NCBI GenBank assembly: GCA_000697335.1
Contig: JNEM01016906.1
Coordinates: 1 to 26,160, forward strand
Reading direction: 5' to 3'
DNA: 26,160 nucleotides
Origin: Conidiobolus incongruus B7586
Lineage: Eukaryota > Entomophthoromycota > Entomophthoromycetes > Entomophthorales > Conidiobolaceae
Under the pieces are notes generated by a model. The model worked only from the letters and a program-made list of their open reading frames with translations, was not told the origin of the DNA and did no database searches. Each line of letters begins with the position of its first letter. Position 1 is the first letter of the stretch. Of the stretch, positions 13,124 through 21,788 are shown piece by piece. A program made the translations under genes and the position numbers.

Positions 13124-13154
<31 letters not shown>
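13124..13154. repeat. (ATT)n microsatellite
   Basis: About ten tandem ATT units without interruption. Confidence 0.9.
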
Positions 13155-13965
13155 GATAATATCAAAATATATAAAGATTAATTTGTAAAAAATTTTTAAA
13201 TAAAAAAATTATTTATAATTATTATAGTGATTGGATTAAGTTATTATGATGATAATTACTTTAGGAAATAAAAGATATACTTATATAAGAGTAAAATTCA
13301 ATGGACAAAATAGATTGGGTAATGGAATATCAAATTTCAGTTGTTAATAAAAAGAATTGTTTTTTAAGTGTTAAGTGTTTGCAAAAGTATCGTAAAAAGC
13401 TATTAATTTCATTAGAGGGTTAAATTAAATGTAATTCTGTATATTTAATATTAAAATTTAATTTAAATTTAAAAAAAATATCATTACTAATTTCTGAAGT
13501 AATTGTTAACTTATATGAAATCCTTGTATAAACAAGTATTATTAGAGACTTATATTATTATTGTGAATTCCAAATTAATAATTCAAGAATACAATAAACT
13601 AATAAATTTATTGATATAGTTCTTAATATGACGTACTTAAGATTCATGGAATGCTGAAATGTTCTCAAAGCTATTGAATTTGTGATAAAAATATGATTGA
13701 CGTAATCAAATTGCAAATACCTTACGATCAATTGAACAAATTGACAGTATTAATCAAATATATTGATAGACTAACAGATATTGATTTAATGTAATAAACT
13801 TGTATCATTAATAAAGAATAAAGGAGTGATATTCAGATTAAAAATATTTGAATTCATTTATCTGATAATAAACATTAAAATTATGAATTTCCATAATAAA
13901 TTTGATTGCTCGATTTCCTCAATTAATTTTGTGAGTGAGAACAGTTAGCAGTGCTTCTACCTTTA

Positions 13966-14613
13966 TCACTCAAAATGGATTACTTTTACTGATCATAATA
14001 ATGATTCTCAACGATGTAATTTCACATTGATCTTACTTTCAACCATTTTTCGAATCAAATCGGTCGTATGCTATCAAAAATGACTGTCGACTCAACGAAA
14101 CGTAGCCCTAGAGGTGGTAGAGCTGGTTTAGGTGCAAAATTTTCCTCAACGCGTACAATGAGGTATTTTACACTTATCGCCAGAATTAAAGATGGGTCTG
14201 CTAACTTGGGTGTGGTATCTACTTTTATGATCGAATCTTTTAATGAGGGTAAGATTTCGTTTGATGTTACGGGAAATAAAAGGGAAGTTGCTCATATCAA
14301 CTTTCAAGCAACTAGGGAAGAAAGCATTGTTGGCATGATGTCAAGATCCATAGGCTTGGATTTAGCTAAAACTTGGCATACCTATAAAATTGATTTGACT
14401 CCTGAAAGAATTCAATGGTCTATCAAGGATAGAGCGTTTCGTACTATAACTGCTACTGAAGCTGGGATTGATTAACCATCTAGTGAGTCTTATGTTCGTT
14501 TCGCAATTTAGGATGGTGGTGCCTTAAATGATTTAAGTACATTTTGGGCTGGTTCACCCGCCAACTTTGATAATAATCCAACCCATATAATGGATCTTGA
14601 TAGATATTGGTGA
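13966..14613 (+). pseudogene. Dead GH16 cell-wall glycosidase/transglycosylase (Crh/Crf type)
   Basis: The open part starts at ATG 14068, and the downstream frame matches the catalytic core of fungal Crh/Crf-type GH16 enzymes, which cut and re-link beta-glucan and chitin in the wall. Visible landmarks in order are AKFSSTRTMRYFTLIARIKDG, shortened to SSTRTMRYFTLIARIKDG, (the S-x-R-x-M-x-Y-G strand), GVVSTFMIES, the active-site strand at residues 60-66, then HTYKIDLTPERIQWSI, SYVRFAI and FWAGSPANFD. Stops interrupt the family match at 14473-14475 (TAA, where Tyr is usual before Pro) and 14509-14511 (TAG, where Trp is usual). The frame is otherwise open to TGA 14611-14613. The active-site D-E-I-D-x-E is G-K-I-S-F-D here, so nucleophile and acid/base glutamates are both gone. 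An out-of-frame piece from about 13978 (ITFTDHNNDSQRCNF) resembles the usual N-terminal FTDDF strand. No signal peptide or GPI tail remains visible. The family call is good and the dead state clear. Confidence 0.8.
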
Positions 14614-14711
14614 ATTGTAATAATTATAAATTGTTGAGATATCCATTACTTGAATTTATTTTGAATTCAATAATTGTTTGTTGAATTTTATTGAATTTTT
14701 ACAACTATTGA

Positions 14712-14870
14712 GTACCTATTTTCAAAATAAATTTTACGACCCATTACCAAAATATCTATGATTCAATTATTTTACATCCAAAACTAGTATTCACAGTCGA
14801 AATAATCGATGAAATAGCTCTCACAGCCGCTGAAGTTGGGATTTATGGATTATATATAAGAAAATCTTTT
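14712..14870 (+). pseudogene. Probable second, more decayed GH16 fragment
   Basis: A plus-strand frame without ATG stays open from 14712 and reads LHPKLVFTVEIIDEIALTAA, then EVGIYG. This aligns with the first copy's LTPERIQWSI ... RTITATEAGID, with conservative changes (R/K, I/L, W/F, S/T, I/V). At the DNA level the core ACAGCCGCTGAAGTTGGGAT differs from its counterpart in copy 1 at few positions (19 of 24 bases identical over the best block, counted by hand). It lies about 100 bases downstream of copy 1 in the same direction, as a tandem duplicate would. Because the match is short, chance or an internal repeat remains possible. Confidence 0.35.
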
Positions 14871-15034
14871 CGTATATTATATCATATATATAACTTTTAT
14901 TTAATAATCAAACTTATAAGATTTCAGACATTATATATATCAATTAAAATTCATAATAAGCTGTTACAATTCTAAGGTTTCAATTTATATTAACTTATTG
15001 TTGATGAATTAAATAAAAATTAATTTTAAAATAT

Positions 15035-16269
15035 AATTCAATATTCAATCTCGGTTTTAAGAGGATAATGCATATATAACTGATTAGATAGAATATTAAA
15101 AAACAGTACACCATTTTGATGCAGCTTTTGATGTTGTTGTAACCATCCAAATTGAGGCTCAGGCAATTAATTTAATTAGGAAAAATATTATCTATAAAAT
15201 ATACAACAGCTAAAAATCTGAATAATAAGACCATTAACCGAAAGTAATTTTTTAGGTTAAACAATTGTGGAGATAACAGTGCAATAACAGTAAAGGGACC
15301 ATCAGTAATGATACCAAATATGACTCTAAAGGCAATGAGAGGCCAGTATTTCGTTGAAAAATATCAAATGGCTAGGAAGGTGAGGCTCATAACCAAGTTG
15401 GTGAAGATCAAAGAAATGGTATTGCCGAGCATGCGTGCTATTTTTCTTGAGGCAATGCATCCCAAGTGGAACCCCTGTCCAAGAGACCGATGATAAAGGC
15501 AGTTTCTCTAGCTTTCAAGCCAATGTTGGCAAAGTCAAATGGCATGGAGAAGATGGGAGCCAATATATTACACTAATGAAAAAGTCTATAGGTTACATAC
15601 AAATGAATCTTGGGATCTTTGATGATGCTCCAATTGACAATGGCTATAGAATTTCAGAGAGGAACTTTAAGCTTCATAAACAATGTACAGCTCACTATAA
15701 TCAGGGCTAAAACAATAGCGGCAATATGGAGTGATTATTCAAATCTGAGATTATCGATCATCAACTGAGTGATGGCACCTAACACTAAACCACCCACACC
15801 CGATCCGCTTGCGCAAATTCCTTAAGCGAGACCTCTATATTTGGAAAACTACGTGGGAGGGACTGAATAGCAGTAATGAAGCACATAATAACACTAATAC
15901 CAACCAAGAGAGCTTGAGTAATGACTAAATACCAAGTTTGGATAACAAAACAACCGATGACAAGACATGGAGAGAATGAAATGGTTAGAATAATGCCTAT
16001 AAGTTAGTGATCCAAAATACTGAAGAATGTACTGGTGAGAATGGAGAAGATAGTATAGATACCAGGGCCTAAACCAAAGATCAAAGATAAGAGATTGAGA
16101 TAGGCGCTGGAGAATTCAAACTTGATATAATAGGTCAAATAGATAATATATATATTAACTATGATAAATATAATGCAATGAATTAAGAAGCTGGTAAACA
16201 CTACCACCCAATCATAACCTTCGTCCGATTTTTGATATATAGAATCTAAAATTGTACCTCGGTTGTCAT
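15035..16269 (-). pseudogene. Dead MFS carrier, monocarboxylate-porter (MCH) type, copy 2
   Basis: Minus-strand fragments in all three frames together cover a whole MCH-type carrier. It begins near ATG 16269 (MTTEVQF). SDEGYDWVVVFTSFLIH is the GGYGWVVV/TM1 site. FEFSSAYLNLLSLIFGLGPG is TM2, and MCFITAIQSLPRSF precedes KYRGLA, GICASGSGVGGLVLGAITQL and IARMLGN. TDGPFTVIALLSPQLF covers TM10-11, and a last hydrophobic helix ends in LLKPRLNIE. The N-terminal half is open to TAA 16006-16004. At least three frame changes (near 15855, near 15480 and before the last helix) and about five more in-frame stops follow, so it is more damaged than copy 1. It keeps TM12, which copy 1 seems to lack. The same-strand orientation and shared motifs make it a paralogue of the 2694-3840 relic. 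Confidence 0.85.
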
Positions 16270-17264
16270 ATTGTGTAATAAATCTCTGAACTGAATTCTG
16301 GAAGCTAATTAGTCACATTCAATGAACCTGATCCCTCTTAAACTATTCAAATGTTTAAATTAATTGAATTTAGTTTTAAATAAAAATTTAATGATTTATT
16401 AAAAATATTATTTTCTTATGATGAATAACCAATGTGAATAATATTGAGAGCTATTATAATATTATTAGATGGCAAGAGTTTATTTTAGTCAGCAGATATC
16501 ATTTACTATTAGCTAATATATATTTGAACATGTATTAATATTTAACCATTGATATAAATCATTCAACTGAATAATTTTTCAATCCAACTTCAATTTGACC
16601 AAGTCATCACTCACATCAAAATATCTATTGAAAAATGTTATTATTAAGGAATGCTAAATACATAGAGCATCATATCAATAATAATATCTATTTCGGTTAA
16701 TACCTGGATTTTTTAATTTTTGTTGATATTTCTTATTTTTAATATATTAAGAAAATATTATTATAAATTAAATATACCCTTGATTCAATTATAGATACTA
16801 TACATGGTATAACTCGATCGATTTATGAAAATCGAAATGATTTTCTGAGTTCATAGTAAAAATTTTTGATGAATATATTATATAATACACCATTTAAATA
16901 TTAGAAACGGATGTTAGTAAAGTTTTAATTAATGGATTTTTATTTATAACAAATCATTAAATATATGTGATCAAATCGGAATTGAATATAAATTTTGAAA
17001 TAGTATATTTGAACTTTTTTTTAGAATAGTTGGTCAACTTAATTAATTTTCAAGTTATTATTTTTGTACTTATGAAATAAAAATTGAAAATATTAAATGT
17101 ATTGAAATAATATCAAATTATTAAAATCAATTTTATAAATAATTTGATTTGATTTGAATGAATTAGTAAATATAGAAAATTGTAAATAGGATATTTTAAT
17201 ATTATATCAGAAATTGAATTAGAATAATAAGTATATAATATTTGAATTGTGATAAAAAATATTT
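16270..17264. other. AT-rich DNA between MFS relic and tRNA
   Basis: No gene is seen. A small inverted repeat (GAAAATC/GATTTTC around 16830) is of a kind expected by chance in such DNA. Confidence 0.6.
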
Positions 17265-17272
17265 AAAAAAAA
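17265..17272 (-). terminator. Pol III T-run terminator of tRNA-Met
   Basis: Eight A on the + strand, i.e. T8 on the transcribed sense, beginning 19 bases past the tRNA 3' end. It is the first run of four or more T after an AAAA-containing trailer, so the primary transcript should have a short trailer. Confidence 0.8.
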
Positions 17273-17290
17273 TTAAATCAATGATTTTGT

Positions 17291-17362
17291 GCTCCCTGTC
17301 GGGTTCGAACCGACGACCTCGAGATTATGAGACTCACGCGCTGCCAACTGCGCCAAAGAAGC
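17291..17362 (-). tRNA. tRNA-Met (CAU), elongator type
   Basis: The 72-base minus-strand sequence folds as a full cloverleaf. It has a seven-pair acceptor (GCTTCTT with AGGGAGC, allowing G-U), a D arm GCGC-AGTTGGCA-GCGC, an anticodon loop CTCATAA with CAU anticodon, variable loop AGGTC and T arm GTCGG-TTCGAAC-CCGAC. The T-T opposition closing the anticodon loop (TGAGT/TCTCG) also occurs in yeast elongator tRNA-Met. The G-C first pair and TTCGAAC T loop fit elongator rather than initiator identity, since the initiator has an A-U first pair and AUCGA-type loop. Internal A box (TGGCGCAGTTGG) and B box (GGTTCGAACCC) serve as the Pol III promoter. No intron and no encoded CCA are present. A CAU anticodon could in principle be lysidine-type Ile, but that is organellar/bacterial and not expected here. 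Confidence 0.95.
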
Positions 17363-19365
17363 TTGCTTCTCACTCCTCCTTCGAAAAATCAGCTTTTCAA
17401 ATACTAATCTTTTTTTAAAATATTTCAAATTTTAAAATTATTTCAATATGAAATTTTTTTTTCACATTTATTCAATATACTTATTTTTTTTAATTATTAT
17501 ATCAATTACCTTATATTCCAGTTTCCTAAGTGTCACTTTTCAGTCTCATTTCTAAATCCAATCTATTATCTGTTATTTTCCTACATAATACACTTTATAA
17601 TATTTTTTATTTTTAAATTAAAACGAATTAATTGCTTATTTTAGTATAATATTAGATTACATTTTAATGAAATGGAACAAAATCATAGTCATACAACCAA
17701 TAAATATTCCTTCAAAATATAAAAGGTATAGCACTGTTTTAAAATGGATTTATTATTAAGCTAATACTAGTAATTGTTTGGAGTTATCTTAAAATTCACT
17801 ATTTATTAGTTCTAATTTGTAATAAATGTTATTCAATTCAAAATTTATTTATTACATAAAAAATTTAAATAATGCATATATCATCGGGATTTAAAGAATA
17901 CACTCTATATAATAAAAAATTATTCACTAATATAGATAGATATATATATTACTTATCATTTTATTATAGCGATTTTAGCATAACATTAACAAACAAATTA
18001 ATCAGGTATAAAATAAGTGATCAACTATCAAAAATTGATCGAAAATAAAGTCATAAAATTTTATAATAAAATGCAAATTAAAATCAAAAATTTAGAGTTA
18101 ACCTCTTAATATTGAAGTAAAATTATAAACTCATGATAAAAACCTCAGTAATATAATATAAGGAATATATTTCTATTACAAATAAAAGATGATTGATAAA
18201 TATTACAAAGAACAGCTATTTAACTTCAATATCCAATTCATTAAACATGATTAATACTCAACGATCCAAAGAAATCTCCGATTTTGATACCACGGATAGT
18301 GTTAATTAATTTGTAAATCATATGATCCTATATTTTATTTCAATTTATGAAAAATCAGTGTCATTATTTTGTAATCAAACAATATTATTATAATACATAG
18401 TAGCATGCTCTGTTCAGAAAATAAAAATGGCATTTATTATAAGATTTAACAGATTATTACTATCTAAAGTATATTATGTTAAATGATCATAGAGCATAAT
18501 TAACAATATCTAAAATTCTTGATTGACTAAGAATACCAAAATTTATAAATTTAAAATTAACAGATGATTAATTCGTGTTACATATCATGGTGATTGAAAA
18601 TTGGTTAAATATAATTATGCAATATATTAATATATTTAATAATTTAGATATTCATTAATTTTTAGATAGAATGCCTTTAATTTAAAATTTTAAAATAAAC
18701 TCATTTTTGATAATAAAATTGCAAATTGAATAATTTCAATATTTGAATATATTTTAAATTTATTAATCTATTATATCAAATATTATAATTTTTTTACATA
18801 TATAAAATTCATATTATTAAATTTGAATAGATTTCCATTTTTGAGTGAATATCTTTATATGGAAATTATTAAGAAAGTTCAAATATTGTTTGATTAAAAT
18901 AGTTAAAAAGTTGATCATCATATCAATATATCATAGATAATATATTGAATAATAATAATTGAATGAAATAGAGATTATTCCTTAAAATTATTATTTATTT
19001 AATAAAACCAGATGTATTTTTTATATAATATCAAATTAAATTTTTATCAAATATTTTTATTTTTATTGAAAACAAATTCATGATAAAAATCTCCAAAAAT
19101 AGACTTTCAAATAAATTGAGCATTTAATAAAATTATGAGAAAATAACTTATTAATAAATAAATGATTAATCCATACTAAATAATTTCTATCAGTTATGTT
19201 AAATATTTTTATATTACAACCCCTGAATCATAATAAAATAAAAATATTAAAAAATATTAAGTAACATGATGAAAAAATGATAGAATTTAATATGATGAAG
19301 ATATTGAGGTTTTGAGTTGTGAAAGTTTAATATGATGATTGCATCCATTGAGTTAGTGATTAATT
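17363..19365. other. 2 kb AT-rich DNA
   Basis: No gene is called. A 26-codon minus-strand ORF at 18241-18321 (ATG to TAA) has a protein-like ending but is too short to support. Confidence 0.55.
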
Positions 19366-19883
19366 GGCACTTGTTAATATCGAAAAAATACAGGTTCTAA
19401 GTTGATTGCATGGGAATCGTATTGAGTTGAGTGGGTCTAAGTTACTCTTGTTGCAATTAGTGAAAAAATGTGGTGAATCTGATGTGTAAATTACGTCGTT
19501 GGGGTGAAATGGGTCAACTTCGCCAAAGTAGCAGGGATGTTGGGAGCTCCATCAATTTTGGATTGTGATGAGGGCTGGAGTGTGAGAATTTGTTGGACTT
19601 TAGTAAACAAACGGGGCGAGTCCGTTGACCATTGCCGGATGTGTCAAAGGACTCGACGTCATCCTATCAAGTTTGAGTTGGCGTCTGAATACACCACCTT
19701 TCCATCAATAATCGATATCAGTAAGAGATGAATAATACAAGGAAAAATTATATTGGGCTGAATGCATGCGAATAAAATATGATAATGGTAGATATTACAG
19801 GGTTTGCGAAGATTGATGTTGTCGCAGTTGTGTCTATGAAAAAGAGCGGAACTTTGGAAAGTGAGTCGGCTTATAATTGTTAG
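19366..19883 (+). pseudogene. Degenerate 3' end of an unrecognised gene, with an intact intron
   Basis: A G+C-richer island with a protein-like plus-strand frame. The 5' piece reads LHGNRIELSGSKLLLLQLVK and ends at TAA 19487-19489; it also holds TGA 19403-19405. A frame change then leads into an uninterrupted stretch: NYVVGVKWVNFAKVAGMLGA, CDEGWSVRICWTLVNKRGE, and HCRMCQRTRRHPIKFELASE to 19720. A GTAAGA donor at 19721 and TTACAG acceptor at 19800 define an 80-base intron. Joining across it (A|GG) continues the frame as IIDIRFAKIDVVAVVSMKKS to a TAG at 19881-19883. The alternating hydrophobic strands (IDIRFAKIDVVAVV) suggest a beta-rich, perhaps propeller, domain. No N-terminal part is seen upstream, where DNA is AT-rich. 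It ends 63 bases from the stop of the convergent gene at 19947. I read it as a truncated, decayed gene. A live gene with extra unseen exons cannot be excluded. I do not recognise the family. Confidence 0.5.
19721..19800 (+). other. Retained intron in the degenerate gene
   Basis: 80 bases, GTAAGA donor and GATATTACAG acceptor, phase 1. It is supported by continuous frame on both sides and by TGA stops entered if it is not removed. Confidence 0.55.
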
Positions 19884-19946
19884 CAATGATATGTTGTACA
19901 ATAGAAAACGAAAAATTCAAGTGAGCAGTGTAATACTAAGAAAAGA

Positions 19947-20985
19947 TTATGCCGTCTCTTCCCAAATAACTATAAAATTTTGTATAAGTTTGGTGAGGTT
20001 TTCACAGTGGTCAATAAGACAGGGTACATCCTCTATAGTCAAGTCAAATGTGACGGTATTAGCAATTTCTGATGCGTCGCCTTCCGGAGTTGCATTTTGG
20101 TGCCTAAGTAATATAGTCTGTAGAAAATGTCTTGACGGCGTTTTAGTAGCCGGCGTCGTGGGGTGATTGGAGGTGAGTGATTGCTTTTGGAGTGTGCTCA
20201 TCTCGCCCGCGAGTTCTACGAGCGCCTCTGCTTGAGCTATCCTCTCTGTAAATTCCGCGTACCTTGGGTCATTTTCAACTTTGGTCGAGTTTTGCGTTTG
20301 AATTTCTTTAGCTTTAGCTAAAAGTTTTTGTAAATCTATAATAACAAAATTATTAGAAAAAAATTTAAAAACTAAAAATAGTATTTAAAATAAAAGTATT
20401 AAGATTGTTGTAAAATATAACTATAACAAAAAACTAAAATAAAAATATAAATTGCATTTAAAATATAAAGCTGATAAGAACTAATAAGTAAATATATAAA
20501 TGGTTATAAAAGAATATAAAAAAGAAATTAAAAAAGAATAATAAGGCGAAAAGCTGTAAAAAGGTATGGAAATTACCTTTTGACTTCTGTGATAAGTCTC
20601 TAATATTGTACAAATCGACACAAATATTATGAGAACGAGATTGAATATTTTTTGGTACTGGAATACTGTCATCGGCATAATCTAATACAAAATCATTATC
20701 CCAGTTTTCACTTGGTCTCCCTAATTTAAATAAAACAATTCATAGTCAGTCAAAGTTCAATAGCTGATAAAAATTTGGATAATTACTAGGTCGTCTTATA
20801 TGAGCTGGTATAACCCTGGGTTTTCTTGTTCCAGAAAAACTCAAAGGTGATAGACCACCATATTTAGGATTTGAAGGAGTTGCAGAAGTTGGGGATAAAG
20901 GGGGATTCCAGTCGTCGTCGCAAGCGTCCATACTGTGTTGAAAGGACTCGGGCGCTGAACTGATACGGTACTGACTAATAGCCAT
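19947..20985 (-). CDS. Small acidic/coiled-coil protein with WDNDF motif, three exons, unrecognised
   Basis: The predicted product is 243 residues: exon 1 20985-20787, exon 2 20720-20577, exon 3 20335-19947. Both introns use GTAATT donors and TTAG/ATAG acceptors and are phase 1, so all joins keep the frame. The ATG at 20985 is the only ATG before the first downstream Met in exon 1. Residues 1-66 are Ser/Pro-rich with DDDW. The Arg-rich IRRPRRPSE leads to ENWDNDFVLD (73-77 is WDNDF), then DDSIPVPKNI. A helical, coiled-coil-prone segment follows at about 100-160 (LQKLLAKAKE, FTERIAQAEALVELAGEM), then a Thr/Pro-rich linker and a C-terminal domain (FDLTIEDVPCLIDHCENL ... IWEETA). WD[DE]DF followed by an I/VP..I stretch and helices recalls, from memory, cell-cycle/septation-type proteins of filamentous fungi, but I cannot name a family. 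No signal peptide or membrane segment is visible, so it is likely cytosolic or nuclear. It is convergent with the relic ending at 19883. Confidence 0.7.
20336..20576 (-). other. Intron 2 of the coiled-coil gene
   Basis: 241 bases, GTAATT donor and TTATAG acceptor, with a TCTAAT candidate branch site. It is three to four times longer than the other introns in the window; the extra length is A/T-rich filler with no visible element. Confidence 0.7.
20721..20786 (-). other. Intron 1 of the coiled-coil gene
   Basis: 66 bases, GTAATT donor and AAATTAG acceptor. It splits Arg67 (A|GG). Removing it joins the Arg-rich end of exon 1 to RPSENWDNDF. Confidence 0.75.
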
Positions 20986-21652
20986 AAACACTGAGGGCAA
21001 TTAGTGATATAATAAACGAAAAGAAAAGGAGTTTGAAGACTTAAAAATATAAAACGGAAGGGTGGCTCGTGAACGTCTTAATAAAGACAACAATTTTCTC
21101 TAATCAATTACAATTAAAATTAGGATAAAATGAAATTAAAGAGAAAAAGAAACAAAGAGCAAAATCATAAGAATGTAAACAAGTTAATGTTCACAATTGA
21201 AATTAAGCAAAATATCACCAATTAATTTAGTGCCAAAAGGTCCCCCAAACCCATTAATTTATATGCTTCTCCATTTCTTAATTATATTATTAGCAAACTT
21301 CTCCCCGTAAATTACGCAACCTCGACTTTTCATGCTAGAATTACTGGGTTTCACCATTCCTAATTCAAGTCAACTGACTATTTGGAAAAAGATTATTATT
21401 TGAGAACTTTTATAGCATCTTTTTCCAAATTAAATTAGGTTGATATCATTTTACCCAACCGAAAAATACCTGTATTAATGAACATTATGCTCAGTCTATT
21501 ACATCCGTAGTGTGTAATTTAATTAGAGTTGTCTTCCATTCCATCTCTCTGTACTACTTGAATTTCTTTGAAACTTAGTGGTACTAAAAATATTGGTAAT
21601 CAAATTTGAAACAATTCAATTACTCATATTATTTGTTTACTTTTATTGAATT
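20986..21652. other. Upstream region of the coiled-coil gene
   Basis: Somewhat less A/T-rich than the deserts, especially 21220-21560, with runs such as GGTCCCCCAAACCC and TTCTCCCCGT. No frame is convincing on either strand. It probably holds the 5' UTR and promoter of the minus-strand gene. Confidence 0.45.
21380..21430. repeat. 14-base perfect inverted repeat
   Basis: ATTTGGAAAAAGAT at 21380-21393 is repeated inverted at 21417-21430, with a 23-base spacer. It is about 400 bases upstream of the coiled-coil gene. It could form a cruciform or bind a dimeric factor; the function is unknown. Confidence 0.6.
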
Positions 21653-21788
21653 AGCCAATCTGGCTCCCTGATTGGCTTGACTCCAACTTTTATTCAAACT
21701 TAATACAAAAGGGAGAGGGGGAAAATTTATCTTAACATCCCATCTTTGATACAGCCAATCATAAGCTTAGAAAATCTCTTGAACCAAT
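21653..21788 (-). promoter_or_regulatory. Cluster of four CCAAT boxes
   Basis: CCAAT occurs at 21655-21659, inverted (ATTGG) at 21671-21675, and again at 21755-21759 and 21784-21788. The first two form a perfect 8-base inverted repeat (AGCCAATC / GATTGGCT) with nine bases between. The stretch AGGGG at 21716-21720 resembles a stress-response element. In fungi CCAAT is bound by the HAP/NF-Y complex. The nearest gene that could use it is the minus-strand gene starting at 20985, some 670 bases away, which is far but possible. Confidence 0.35.

Larger units (their letters stand above)
9630..13965. other. 4.3 kb AT desert
   Basis: Almost pure A/T-rich DNA with frequent TATATA and ATTA tracts. No ORF longer than about 60 codons is present; the one at 10619-10801 starts at GTG and is Phe/Tyr/Asn-rich, and I reject it. 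The first few hundred bases next to 9630 must contain the promoter of the PX gene. No tRNA, rRNA or transposon signature is seen. It could be ordinary intergenic DNA, an AT-rich isochore or a centromere-type tract; sequence alone does not decide. Confidence 0.6.

Noticed and set aside
13693-13794. 33-codon plus-strand ORF, amphipathic
   Set aside because: ORFs of this size are expected by chance in AT-rich DNA. No upstream signals or family match are seen.
18241-18321. 26-codon minus-strand ORF with ATG and TAA
   Set aside because: The composition is protein-like (RGIKIGDFFGSLS), but it is too short, with no splice-supported upstream exon and no recognised match.
19861-20166. 101-codon plus-strand frame opposite exon 3 of the coiled-coil gene
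   Set aside because: It starts at a GTG and mirrors the codon pattern of the well-supported minus-strand exon, so it is an antisense shadow.
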